Of a DNA stretch of 64,000 nt, positions 1 through 11,244 are shown piece after piece (the stretch's first letter is position 1; every line of letters starts with the position of its first letter). The position numbers and the translations under genes were made by a program. Under the pieces are notes generated by a model, which worked only from the letters and a program-made list of their open reading frames with translations, made no database searches and was not told the DNA's origin. The stretch is from the NCBI GenBank assembly GCA_024345305.1, contig BRON01000010.1, positions 1,364,001 to 1,428,000 on the forward strand, given 5' to 3'. Origin of the DNA: Mrakia gelida. Its lineage: Eukaryota; Basidiomycota; Tremellomycetes; Cystofilobasidiales; Mrakiaceae.

Positions 1-815
1 AATGTTCTGATCTCACTCGGGTAAGCACACAAAACTCATCTCAAGGTCTCCTTCTCAACGCAGGAGCTCACCGTCCTCCATTCCTTTTCCATCATCTCAG
101 CCTTCGTCCTACGCCGGATCCTTTGGACGATCGTACGATCGAACGAACGCCTTTAACGGTTGGCGATTCAGACTCGTCCGGCCATAAGCCTTCCTCGACC
201 TACTTCTTCGATCCCTGGCCTTCGGAATGGAGAGAGGTCGTCAGGCGCGTCGTCGGCGAGGGTATGATCAATCGAGCAGTTCGTCGTCTTGTCCTTCCTT
301 CCCTCCTTCGTAGCGTCCCACACCAGCTGACCTTATTGTTATTCTTAACCCAACTAGGACGCCATAAGTGAATACAAAGTCTCGCAACGCGAACTCCTCA
401 CCCTCAAGCAAAGGGCAGGACCGGTTCGTCGTTTGCCTCCTCACTCCCCATTTCGCAATCTTTTCCAGAGGAGTTACTGACCCAGTTTCTTCCTGTCCTA
501 TCTCAGATCTACGGCCGCCCTTGTTTCAGCCGATCAGGCGTCGAAGCTCTTGCCTGGAGAAGTCACGGAGGAAAAGAAGGACACGCTGCTCATCTGTGAG
601 TCGCGCGCGTCTCTCGATCGTTTCGTGCTCCTCCTCGCTCGATTCCCATCCCGGTCCTGACGCTTTTCTCTAATGTGCTCTACTACCCTCTCTTCACTCA
701 GAGTCAAACTCGCCTCCAGGAAATCCAAGACCGAAGCCACTCAAGCCAAGAACGGAACGTTAGTACCCTCTCTCCTCGATCCTCTCCCTCTCTCGTCCTC
801 CCACCTCCCTCACTC

Positions 816-849
<34 letters not shown>

Positions 850-1204
850 ACTTTCCAGAACTCGCTCCAAACCAAGCACCACCTCCTCCTTCATCGGTCC
901 CCTCTCCCGCTCCGAAAACACCCTCGCTCAAGCCCATCTCCTCGAAACCACTCGACTCGAATCCCTTCGACTGGAAGAGGTCCGTCGCTCGCGGTTCGAA
1001 GAAGTCGACAACCTCCCAGAGGGGTCGGGTGGGCACTACGACGCAGCGCGAGGGATGGTCGATGGGTTTCGAGACTGGTTGTCCGATGGAAGGAGGACAG
1101 TGGAATCGAGGGAGAGGTGGTTGTCTGATGATGAGGACGCGAGTAGCGATAATTTTGACGAGTGGTGCGAGGAGTTGTTTGCGCGGAAGGCGCGTGGTGG
1201 GTAG
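1..1204 (+). CDS. F-box/XPA-C-like protein, 3' part (5' end outside window)
   Basis: Partial gene cut by the window start. Exons can be followed from about 101 to the TAG at 1202-1204, with introns at about 21-100, 280-357, 409-508, 589-704 and 760-858. The protein has a DPWPSEW motif, then YKVSQRELLTLKQRAGP, then GVEALAWRSHGG, the same order as in the genes at 21.2-23.4 kb and 51.7-53.8 kb. That order (AK..Y.L.D..L..L, aromatic, VE.LA...HGG, basic helix) resembles the C-terminal DNA-binding region of nucleotide-excision-repair protein XPA; this is an inference from motif pattern. The last exon adds about 115 residues, acidic at the end and absent from the two paralogues. The 5' F-box half and any divergent partner gene lie outside the window. 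Convergent with EMC2, 333 bases away. Confidence 0.6.
817..847. repeat. 31-base poly-C tract in an intron
   Basis: An uninterrupted run of 31 C residues sits in the polypyrimidine region of the last intron of the F-box/XPA-like gene, just before the acceptor at about 856-858. Such runs are unstable in replication and in sequencing, so the exact length is uncertain. Confidence 0.95.
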
Positions 1205-1537
1205 ATAGATGGATAGGTTGGGGGGAGCTGATCGGATGGTGTTTATCGATGGGAGTTGTCTTGTTCTGGGGAAAGGGAGAGGGGCGAAGCAATGGAAGGG
1301 GTGAGGTCTCGCTCGACGCGTCGTTCTCTCCAGTTTCTTCTCGCTTTCCTGGGTGCCCTTTCGTTCGACGACGACCGATTGCGAGAAAGCCTAAGGAAAC
1401 CTCGTCTCCTTGTCTCTCTCTCTCTCTCTCTCTCCGCTTTCCCATCCAACACCCTAACCACGAAAATCAATCGAAACGAACCCATCGCATCTCGTCTCGC
1501 TCCCGACCCAAACCAATCCAGAACCGAAGCGAAAGGT
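1205..1537. other. Intergenic, convergent genes
   Basis: Shared 3' region between the F-box/XPA-like gene and EMC2. It holds a CT microsatellite near 1412-1432 and one GACGCGTC palindrome near 1315. No gene seen. Confidence 0.7.
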
Positions 1538-3011
1538 CTACTGCTTCAAAAACCCATCCACCAACGCCCTCTTACTATCCTGATCGACCCCCTTCTTCCC
1601 CGAGTAGATCTTGACCAACCACTTGGTCGCCAACACCGAGAACTCCTCGATCTCCTTCTGCGGTGGGCGAGGGACACCCGAGGCTGAAGCTGAGGTGGGA
1701 GTGACGGCGGAAGACGAGGAGGAGAGGAGAGATCGAGTGGTCTGCAGGTCGCAAAAGATCGGACGAGAGGGGAAGGAGTGGGAGTGAGAGTCAGCAAAAC
1801 GCGTCGTCCGTCGTTCGTCGTTCGTCGAGTTGAAACAGAGAGAGAGAGAGAGAGAGACACTCACAAGTTTCACCCCCCACCAAGCTCTCACAGCCAACCC
1901 TTTCCCTTGTTCTTCACTCCCATCCTTGACCCTCTCGGTCAGGCTCAAACACAGCAGGTAGCTCTTGAACGCGAGCGGGAGGTCTCCGAGGGTGTAGGCT
2001 GTTTCTGCGTGACGGAGGAAGTGGAGAGGGTTCTGGGGGGCGAGGATGAGGGTGTGCGAGAGGGAGGCGAGGGCGAGGGTGTAGCTGAGAACGCGAAAGT
2101 GTCGTGGAGGGAGTTGGGAAGGGAGATGGAAGGGAGGAGCGTGGAGGGAGGGAAGGGAGGAAGGTGAGCTCTCGAGACGACGAAGGGAGAGAGAGAGAGA
2201 GAGCTGAGGCGAGTAGAGGGTGCAAACGAACAGTTCAATGGAAGAGTAGAGTTCTGAGAGCAAGACCCAAGCGTCTATGTCGGTGTAGAAGGTGTCGAGG
2301 TACTTGAGGAGGAGAGGGATGCGTTGTTCTGTCGTGAGAGAGGGGAGGGAGAGAAGGCGGCGGTGGGCGAGCTGCGAGGTCGAATCAAGAAGGAAGGGAG
2401 AACGAGGTCAGCTCTCCTCGTTGCTGCTTGCTTCCTTCATGGACTCGTACTGGTGAGATGAGATACGTACGATGCTGGTCTCGTCTAGGACGAGCATCTT
2501 CTCGTAGAATGCTTTGGCCTCCGCTTCGAGACCTCTGGCTTCGAGGAGCATGCCTTCGAGGACGAACGTCCGAGGAGAGCCGGGGAAACGTTTGATGAGT
2601 TGTTCGATGGATTCCTGTATGAGAAAAAGATGCGAAGGAAGGTGAGCTTTCGGAAAAAAAAGGCCAAGAGAAGCAGGCGATGGGAGATGGAGTGTCGAGA
2701 AGGAAGGAGAAGGGACGAACGTGAGCTTGGTAGAGTCGTCCGAGATCCAGCGAGGCTACAGCAAGTTGTTCGACGACATTCCATTCTACGAGAAAGCGAG
2801 TATATGCAGAAGGAGAGTCAGCTCTCGGGCTCAAGGAGGAGGGAGGCTGAGAGTTGAGCTTGTTGAACGTACGGTCATCTCCTTTGAAGGAAGCCTTCCC
2901 TTTCCCCTTGAGAACGCCCTGAGCAGTCTCAAACGTTGACAGAGAGTTCCTCGTTTGCTGGACCCTAGCGTTGGATAGATATTCCAGAGGTGAAGATGAA
3001 GGAGGGAACAT
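1538..3011 (-). CDS. EMC2: ER membrane protein complex subunit 2 (TPR protein)
   Basis: EMC2 is the cytosolic TPR scaffold of the ER membrane protein complex, which inserts and folds membrane proteins. Spliced on the minus strand, the protein reads: GDDQWNVVEQLAVASLDLGR, then RFPGSPRTFVLEGMLLEA, then YLDTFYTDIDAWVLLSELY, then LAPQNPLHFLRHAETAYTLG. These are the EMC2/TTC35 landmarks in the family order (RQFPGS..R, D.EAW.ELAELY, P.N.L...RYAE..YT.G). Five introns can be placed, two with GTTCGT donors. The chosen ATG at 3011 gives a short N-terminus like that of the family; an upstream start without ATG support was rejected. The C-terminus ends DGFLKQ. Divergent from the V-ATPase gene with about 190 bases between start codons. 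Confidence 0.85.
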
Positions 3012-3200
3012 GTCGAGAGGAAGGAGAAGCTGGTCGTTGGAAGCGTCACTGTGCTGGCGAGCCTCGTCCTCTCCGTCCTCCAAATCGCAAGGAGAAGAGT
3101 CCAAGGAGAGTCGTTCCTCTTCCCTAACTCTCACTCCCTCAAAAACCGAACTTATCCCTCAACCCACCCCTTCCCTCCCTTCTCCAAACACTCCTTCATA

Positions 3201-4961
3201 ATGGGTTAGTACTCGTTTATCGATATCTGCGAGGGGGAGGGAAGGATCGAAGGGGCAGAAGAACAGAGGAGGAAGGAGACGGCTGGGTCCGAGGGGGTCG
3301 GACGAGATGGGCGGTGGATCCTCTACTAAACCTCCCAGCACTGCCAGAGTGCCAGGAGGTGGTAGAGGGACGTCCATTGTCTCGATGGGTGTCTTTTCCA
3401 GGTTGAATCCGATGAAGAAACGAGCTGAAAGCTGACCTTCCATCCCCTCCACTCCTCGTCTCGCTCGCTCCTCGTCCTCCTTCGATTCACTTTCTGGTCC
3501 TCCTTCGATTCGTGCAGCCTTCGAGGAACTCGAGATCTCTCAACTCTGCCCAGCCTACGCTCCCTTCTTCGTGAGTAGCCCCTCTACACTTGACCTCTTC
3601 TCAGTTTCTGACCTTCTTTGTTTCGTTTGGGATCCTAGGGAGTGATGGGTTGCACGGCTGCCATCGTCTTCACCTGTTCGTCCTCTTCTCTCTTCCATCG
3701 CTCGTCCCCTCTCCCACTTGTTCACACTCTGACTCACTCTTCCTGTTCCTCTGCTTCACAGGTATCGGAGCTTCGTGAGCTTCACTTCTTCAAACCCACT
3801 TGAACGTCGTCAAAACCTCAACTGAACCCTCCTTCGTTTTCCCTTCCTCCTCCTTCTCTTCTTCCTCCCTCTCCAGCTACGGTACCGCCAAGTCTGGTGT
3901 ACGTTCTTCATCTCTCGCTCCATACTGTTCCCGATCTTCGTCTCTACCGTTGCTGACCTTTTCCTCGTTCTCTGCTCCTCCCTACCCTCTTCGATCCACC
4001 TCGCCTCCCCATCTCGTCCCTTCCTCTTCCTCGCTCTTCTCCGTTCGACCTTCCAGGTTGGAATCACCGCCATGGCCATCCTCCGACCCGATCTCATGAT
4101 GCGTAGTGTCATCCCCGTTATTATGGCTGGTATCATGTACGTCCGAGCTCCTCTCGACCTCTCGGTTCGAAACAGCTGGCGAAGAAACGAGCTTGAGAGG
4201 GACGATTTAGCTGACCCCCTCGCCTCCTCCTTCCGTCCCCTTCTTTTCCGTCGTCCACTACCACCTCGCACCCACCCTCACTCCCTTCCTCTCACCTCGC
4301 CCGACATGTGAACAGTGCCATTTACGGTCTCGTCGTTTCCGTCCTGATCTCGTCGTCCAGTACGTTCTCTCCTACCAGCTCGAACCCTCCCTTCTCCTTC
4401 GGTTCCCTTCCCAACCTCGCCTCTTCGAGCTCACTGACGCGTCTCTCCTTTCTTCCAACCTCACAGTCAAGTCCCCCATGTCGCTCTACCTCGGATTCAT
4501 CCAGCTCGGAGCCGGTCTTTCCGTCGGACTCGCTGGACTCGCCGCTGGGTTCGCCATCGGAATCGTTGGAGACGCTGGAGTTCGAGGAACCGCTCAGCAG
4601 CCCAGGTTGTTCGTCGGTATGATTCTTATCCTCATTGTGAGTACTCCTACTTCCTTGTCTCGTCGTTCTCTCCGCGAAACGAGCCGTGCAAGAGATCTTT
4701 GAGATCGAGAGCTGACCACCAACGTTCTTTCCTCCCATCCTCCCCTGCTTCTCCTTCGCTCTCGTGCGCGTCTCTAGTTCGCCGAGGTTCTGGGTCTCTA
4801 CGGTTTGATCGTTGCTCTTATCCTGAACACCCGAGGAAACGAGGCTCCTGAGGTTCGTACTCGGTCTCCTCTTCCCTCTCGACTTGCTCTGATGGCCGTT
4901 CGCGTCCGGACCCTCGCTGACCTCGCCTCCTCTCTCGATTCGACCCTCACAGTGCATGTAG
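3201..4961 (+). CDS. VMA3: V-type ATPase proteolipid subunit c
   Basis: Membrane rotor subunit of the vacuolar proton pump. Ten exons join to a 168-residue protein: [61 protein letters not shown], then [40 protein letters not shown]. Four hydrophobic helices are clear, and the essential carboxylate is the Glu in [13 protein letters not shown] of helix 4. Length and sequence fit subunit c (Vma3) rather than c' or c''. Exon 1 is only ATGG (3201-3204), followed by a 313-base intron. Exon 4 is 13 bases and the last exon is 9 bases (TGC ATG TAG). Reading starts at this ATG because splicing to 3518 gives [15 protein letters not shown], the usual N-terminus. Confidence 0.95.
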
Positions 4962-5441
4962 ATACCCAACTCTCTCTTCGGATAGTTGGCTTCGGATCGC
5001 ATTCAGAGGAGGAGGTGGGAGGAGAGGAGCAGTCGAAGGAGGAGAAAATCAAACCCCTCGTAGAAGCAAGGAAGGAAGGAGGTCGAGCAGGAACAGGAGG
5101 AGCGAGTGTTGAATAGTCTAGTAGCGATCGAGCGAGTATGATGTTCTTTTTTTCGTATCTCCACAGCGCACAACGACCTTCCTCACGTCTGAGAGAGAGC
5201 ACAGAGAGATAGAAAGTGAGACGGGTGACGCTTTCAGAGAGCGGCTCGAGGAGGGTCGAAGCTCGCAGCTTTCTGCCTTCCCTCCCTCGCACCCTGATCA
5301 TCGCCTCCCTCCCAACCCTCTTCTCGCTTCGCCAAGGTCTCTTTCGGCAGATGGCGTAAAGCCTTCCTTCTCTGTCCATCTTCCAACCACCATCAACCCG
5401 CTCGCTCGCAAACTTTTCTCGTAACAGCAACGAACGAAAGG
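4962..5441. other. Intergenic, VMA3 3' end and PLC1 promoter
   Basis: The first part is a purine-rich 3' region of VMA3; the second part is CT-rich and leads to the PLC1 start. No further gene seen. Confidence 0.6.
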
Positions 5442-8400
5442 ATGAGCTCTCCCTCGGCGGATCCACCCACCTCGCTTCCTTCTCCCTCCCCCTCCTCTCT
5501 TGCCTCCCCTCCCACGCCAGCACCTCCCCCAGCAACCACAGCTCCCTCTCCACCTCCAGCCTCGACCTTCATCTCCTCTCTCCCTCCCACTTCACCCTCG
5601 AAACCTACCTCTACGCCTGCAAGGAAAGGAACGGAGATGGACGAGTCCGGAAGCTGGGTCGTCCTTTCACCTCCTCCCACCCCAGCTTCTCCCTCCTCTC
5701 CCTCCTCTTCAGCTCGTCGCCCACCACAAGGGGAGAGGAACGGAGGACGCAAAGTCGATCAAGCGATCAACAAGATTGTAGGGTCCTTGGCCAGGGCGGG
5801 AAGCAAACTCGGAGGAGGAGGAGGGAGCAAAGCCGCGAGCTCGAACGCTTCGACGAGCTCTCCTCTCCCAGCGACGAGCTCACCTCCAACGACGACGACC
5901 ACCACGACGCAAGATCACACGATCCTCCCACCTCATCGCCAACCCTCAGGAGATCAACAAGGCGTCCCAGTCCAAGGAAACCCCGAAACCCTAGTCCTCT
6001 CCCTCCAGACTCCCTCCTTCCCCTCCAACCCACCACCTCCCAACCCGCTCCCTCAGCCGACAAGAAGCGATACGAGTGCGACCATCACGCCCTCCTCTCA
6101 CGCTGCGTCTTCTCTCGCTCTCCAAACGGCGAAGTCGACGGGAGGGGGAGCAGGGTCGAGCGTGAGCACGAGCGGAGGAGGAGGAGGAGGAAGTGCGCTG
6201 GGTCTAGGAGAAGTCGTCGTTCCAAAGGAGATGCAGGAAGGGATGACGATGCTCAAGGTGTCGGCTAAGAAGATCCAGCAGAGGACGTTCAAGCTGGATG
6301 GGGAGAAGGGGACGATCGAATGGGGGAGTAAGAAGGGGGGGTTTGGTGAGTGAACAGGACGCGTCGCGGCTTTCGAGTTCGAGTTTGGAACTGACTCTCA
6401 CTCCCTCTTCCTCCCACCTCCCACTCACTCTCACCCTCCCTCGCCATCCCTCCCCTCGCCCGCTCACTCCAACTCGCTATCGCTCGTCCTCGCTCAGTCA
6501 ACATCGAATCCATCCGCGAACTCCGCCTAACCACCTCCGCCCGATCCTTCATCGATCAACTCTCCCTCTCCTCCCCTTCCCCATCCTTCCCTTCCTCCTA
6601 CCTCTCCAGATGGATCACCATCATCTACACTGCTCCCAACCCCCCTTCCTCCTCCTCTTCCTCCTCCCCCTTCTCCCCCAACATCGCTTCGGGCGAACTG
6701 AAATGGAAAACCCTCCACATGGTTGCTCCGAGTCCCAAAGCCTTCGAGGAGTGGAGTCGGACTCTTCAAGCCCTGTGGGAGGCGAGGAGGGAACTTATGG
6801 GTGGGATTGGAGCGCTCGCCGGCGGTGGGGAGGGGGATGGGGGGGATGGGGGGAGGGGGTTGGAAGAGAGGAAGAAGAATGTGTGGATGAGGAAGCAGTG
6901 GAGGGAGGCTGAGGTTGCTGGGGAGGTGAAGAAACCGAAGGGTGGTGGTGGGGTGGGAGGAGGAGGGGGAGGGGGAGGTGGGAACGGAGGAGGGGTAGGG
7001 GAGAAGGAAGGATGGTTGGATTTCGAGGGAGTCGTGAGGGTTTGCAGGAGGTTGAACATCGCTAGTAGTAGGGGGGATTTGTTGGGGAGGTTTAAGGTGG
7101 GGTTTTCCGCTATTTTGCAGTGCTGTGGGTGGGGAGGAGGAGGAGGTAGGGGGGGGGGAGGGGGGCAGAAGAGACGAGACGAGCGGGAAGCTGACCTTCA
7201 GTTTTCGACGCGTCTTTTTGGTTCTCGCAGGAGGCAGACGTCGATGGTCGAGGACACCTGGATTTCGTGGCTTTCCAGCGATTCGTGCAGAAGCTGAAGA
7301 GGAGGACGGATATCGAGACGCTGTTCGATACGATCACGGGGAGTGGGTTGGACGAGAGGCAGTTTGGGGAGTGGTTGAGGCGGGTGCAGAAGGTCAGTTG
7401 TCTCGCGGTCTCTCGTTCGCGTCCTGTTTCGTTACTCGAGTAGAAGGCTGATAGGTCGTCGCTTGCTGGTCTTCGTTCCCCAGTCCACTCTCTCCGACGC
7501 CGAGATCTCAAAACTCCACGCTCGATACGCGACTCTCCCTCCACCAACACCTCCTTCCTCTTCTTCCACCGCCGCCATAACCACTTCCGATTCGAACCTC
7601 CCAGCCGAATCGGACTCCCTCGACCCTACTCCTCTCATCCTCCTCGACGGCTTCACTTCCTTCCTCACCTCCTCCGACAACAGCGTCTTCGCCGAACAGA
7701 CCTCCAAAGTCACCCACGACATGACCCGACCTCTCTCCGAGTACTTCATCTCCAGCTCGCACAATACTTACCTCATCGGTCATCAGCTTGTCGGAGAGAG
7801 CACCGTCGAGGGATACATTCGAGCTTTGTTGCAAGGGTGTAGGAGTGTTGAACGTGAGTTCGCATCCTTTCTTCTCTCCTCTCCTTCGCGTCCGCTTTTT
7901 CTCGAGAACTGACGTCGTCGCTCTTCTCTCCTTTATCTCGCTCGCCTTGTTGCTTCTAACAGTCGACTGCTGGGACGGAGACGCCGGCGAACCAGTCATC
8001 TACCACGGTCGAACCTTCACGGGAAAAGTCACCGTTCGAGACGTCGTTCACGCGATAGGAAAGTACGCGTTCGTCGCTTCGCCGTATCCCGTCATCATCT
8101 CGGCGGAGATCCACTGTTGCGTCGAGCAGCAGGAGGTGTTGGTGAAGACGTTGAAGGAGATCCTGGGGCAGAGGTTCTTGGATGAGCCGCTGAAAGGGAG
8201 GGAGGGGAAGGAAGGGTTGCCGAGTCCCGAGGAGTTTAAGTATAAGATCTTGTTGAAGGTGAGTCGAGTATCTTTCTTTCTCGCTGCTCCGAGAGCAGGA
8301 ATACTGAAGTTCTCGTGTGCTTGGTTTCGTCGCGTCGCAGGCAAAGGTCCAGATGCCCAAGGAGCCTGGGACGACGGAGATCTCGCCTGAGCAGGTCTTC

Positions 8401-9999
8401 TCGACGGAGACGGATTCGGCCAGCAACGACGAGACTCGAGAGAAACCCTGTGAGTCCTCGTCGGTTTTGAAAAGTCCTTTCGCTCGACCTTGATCTGACG
8501 CTCGCTCTTTCCCTTCGCGTCGTCGCTCAGCTCGTCGTTCCAGCAACACCGGTCTCGTCTCCCGTGTCCGCCGTCGTCTCTCCCTCCAAAGCTCCTCCTC
8601 CTCCGAATCTTCCCACGACTCCTTCACCCTCGTCCACGCCTCCACCTCCCTTTCCCTCCCACCCATCTGCTCCCGCTCTCCAACCAAATCCAAAGGCTCC
8701 TCCTCGTCGTCCTCCCCTCCTCCCAAACCAACCTGCTCTCCAGCTCTCGCCAAAACCCTCATCTACACCCTCGGAGTCAAGTACCGAGGTTTCAACAAGA
8801 AGGAAACCTACCTTCCCTCCCACATGGTCTCGCTCTCGGAGAGGACGGCAAACAAGGTCCTCAAGCAGAGCTTTGGAGACGTCGTGAAGCACAACCGAAC
8901 GCATCTCATGAGGCTTTATCCGAGCGTGACGAGGTTGACGAGTAGCAACTACGATCCGATTCGGTATTGGGCGGCGGGAGCTCAGCTCGTGGCTATCAAC
9001 TGGCAGAGTACGGGTGAGTTGAGCTTCTTGTTGAACTGGGGGCCGAGGGAGGAAGAACATCGAGCTGATCTTCGCGTTTCGTCTTCGCCTCGACGCATTC
9101 AGATCTCGGATACACCTTCAACGGAGCCATGTTCGCTCGGAACGGCCGAGCTGGATATGTTCTCAAGCCTCCTCCGCTCAGGATCAAGGTCAAGGACGAA
9201 CAGTTCGGTCGAGTGAAGCATTCGCTCAAGGTCAAGGTTCGTCGCTTCTTCCCATCCTCCCTTTCTCCTCTGTCTTCGCGTCTTACGGGCTCTTTCTCTC
9301 CCCGCCTCTTTCTCTCCTTCTCTTCCACAGGTCATCTCAGCCCAACAGCTTCCCACCCCAGGCGATTTTGTCAAACGCGACAGCATGATCGATCCCTTCG
9401 TCGAAATCACCGTCTTCCTCCCATCCATCATCCCTCCCCCCTCTTCGTCTACCTCCCCTTCCGCCAACTCCCAACCCACCACTCTCAGTCCACCAGGACA
9501 GGCTCCTCTCCTCGTTGCGGTGTCGAAACCCAGCATCAAGCTCAGGACCAAGACGATCGAGGATAACGGGTTCAACCCTACGTGGAACGAGACGCTCGCG
9601 TTCGAGTTCGAGTGTGCGGAGGGGATGGAGGATCTGGTGTTTGTGAGGTTCGATGTGAGGTACGAAGGGGAGGTGGTGGAGATGCTGGATAAGAGTGTGG
9701 GAGCGTATTGTGTTTCGTTGGGAAGTTTGAACAAGGGTGAGTCGACCCTCTGTTTTCGTCGAAGAGGACGACGCGTGGGCTGACCGTCGTTCGTTCGTTT
9801 CGTTTTCCTCCCAGGCTACCGACATCTCCCTCTCCAAGATCAACACCTCAATCAGTTCCTCTTCTCTTCGGTCTTCGTTCATCTCGATTTGGTTTCTTCC
9901 GCTTCCTCGTCTAGTTCTAGTTCCCTTTCTCTCTCGCCTTCGCCTTCGTCCCAGTCGCCTCCTCGTTCGTTCGCCCATCCCCTTCCCATCTCGCTTTGA
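5442..9999 (+). CDS. PLC1: Phosphoinositide-specific phospholipase C
   Basis: Hydrolyses phosphatidylinositol 4,5-bisphosphate to inositol trisphosphate and diacylglycerol. Ten exons give about 1,215 residues. Order: a Pro/Ser-rich disordered N-terminus (1-270), a PH-like region (about 270-430) interrupted by a Gly-rich stretch, an EF-hand-like segment ([17 protein letters not shown], about 505), and the catalytic X box with SSSHNTYL (about 640) and EIHCCVEQQ (about 726) holding the two catalytic His, with LDCWDG between them. The Y box starts at [17 protein letters not shown] (about 885) and includes [22 protein letters not shown]2 domain follows (about 1,020-1,160). This is the delta-type fungal architecture with an unusually long N-terminus. 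Stop at 9997-9999 follows a Ser-rich tail. Confidence 0.93.
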
Positions 10000-10344
10000 T
10001 ATCTCCCTAACGACGCTCACCCTACCTCACGACATACCTATCACCTCACAACTCCTACCTTGATATCACGACATCTTTACGCCTTCGTTCGAACATTTTT
10101 GCTCAGGAACGATCTCAGCCCAGCCGGACGACGTCACGACGCTCCCTTGCCCCCATCTCCCTCTCGCTCGTCTCTTCCTTCCTTCTCTTCCAACTTCCAT
10201 GTCCCTTTCACGAACTCTCATCACCAGATCCACCTCTACATCCTTCAGGTGAGCTTCGAACGAGGTTGAGGGTGAGAACGACGAGCTGATCTCCCTCCTC
10301 CACTCTCCCTCCCCAGACTTCTCTCCACCACCCCTCGACTCGCC
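10000..10344. other. Intergenic
   Basis: PLC1 3' region, then the CT-rich leader of the next gene. Nothing else recognised. Confidence 0.6.
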
Positions 10345-11244
10345 ATGCCCTCCTCCGATCCCAACGCTCTCAACGCTTCAGGCTTGACTCCCGCTCAGTC
10401 CAAGGCTCTCCCTACTAGACAGCCTACTGGAGAGGAGTCCAAGATCCTCGAGCACATCAAGGAGGTGAGCTCGATCTCCCCGCCGCCGCTCCCTCCTCCC
10501 TCCTCCCCGAGCTGACCTCCACCACCTCCCTCCCCAGCTCTACCGATGTGCTCCCACCAACGACTCGTTCTCCATCTACTCCAAGTCTGCCGTCTTCCAC
10601 GACCCTGTCGGTCTTGCTGAGGGCTTGGGACCTGTTCGAGCTCAATTCGAGGGGTGAGTCGTCGAGAGTGCGAAGGAGGGAGGAGGACGAAGTTGACCTT
10701 CGTTGTTCGACCTTGGTTTCGCAGACTTCCCAAGCTCTTCAAGGGAGGAGCGACCATCGACAAGTTCGAGGTCCTCGAGAACGGAAACGGAGGAAACCTC
10801 AAGACCATCCTCATCAACCAGGACGTGACCTGTGAGTCTCCCAGTGGACGAGAGAGGAAGCGGGACGTCGAGCGAGGCTGACTTTGTTCCGATCTCGACT
10901 CCTCCCTCTCCATCAGACTACCTCAAAGAACGACCTTCCGACCCTACCAAGACCGTCAACTCGCTCCTCACTCTCGAGAGGGATGGATCTGGACTCATCA
11001 CCAAGCACTCTGAGGAGGTTCGTCTGCTCACTTTCTCATTCTCGACCTGTCCTCGATCGAGTCGCGACGCGTCGAAGTTCGAAGCTGACTTCGCCCTCCT
11101 TGTCTCGTCGTGCCTGCGCAGTGGGACCACAAGAGGGAGACTACCTCTGAGGATGGGTTCTTCGGAACTCTCAACGAGTGGAGGAAGAAGGCTACTGCTG
11201 CTGCTACGGGGGTCTTCGTGGGCAAGGAGCCGAAGGAGCACTGA
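10345..11244 (+). CDS. SnoaL/NTF2-like fold protein, function unknown
   Basis: Five exons (10345-10464, 10538-10653, 10725-10831, 10917-11017, 11122-11244) sum to 567 bases, a 188-residue protein. The body has ELYRCAPTNDSFSIYSKSA, FHDPVGLAEGLGPVRAQF and TLERDGSGLITKHSEEWDH, the pattern of small fungal NTF2-like/SnoaL-like proteins: a helix, a strand carrying the conserved F.DP, and a C-terminal sheet. No catalytic residues can be named. No signal peptide or membrane segment is present. Intron 4 uses a GTTCGT donor and carries a GACGCGTC palindrome. Family assignment is by pattern; substrate unknown. Confidence 0.8.

Noticed and set aside
3159..3452. Minus-strand frame upstream of EMC2
   Set aside because: Overlaps the first intron of VMA3 on the other strand and has no resemblance to the EMC2 N-terminus.
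5393..6063. Long frames on the minus strand opposite the PLC1 N-terminus
   Set aside because: They are shadows of the GC-rich, Pro/Ser-rich PLC1 exon; the plus frame continues into the catalytic domain by correct splicing.
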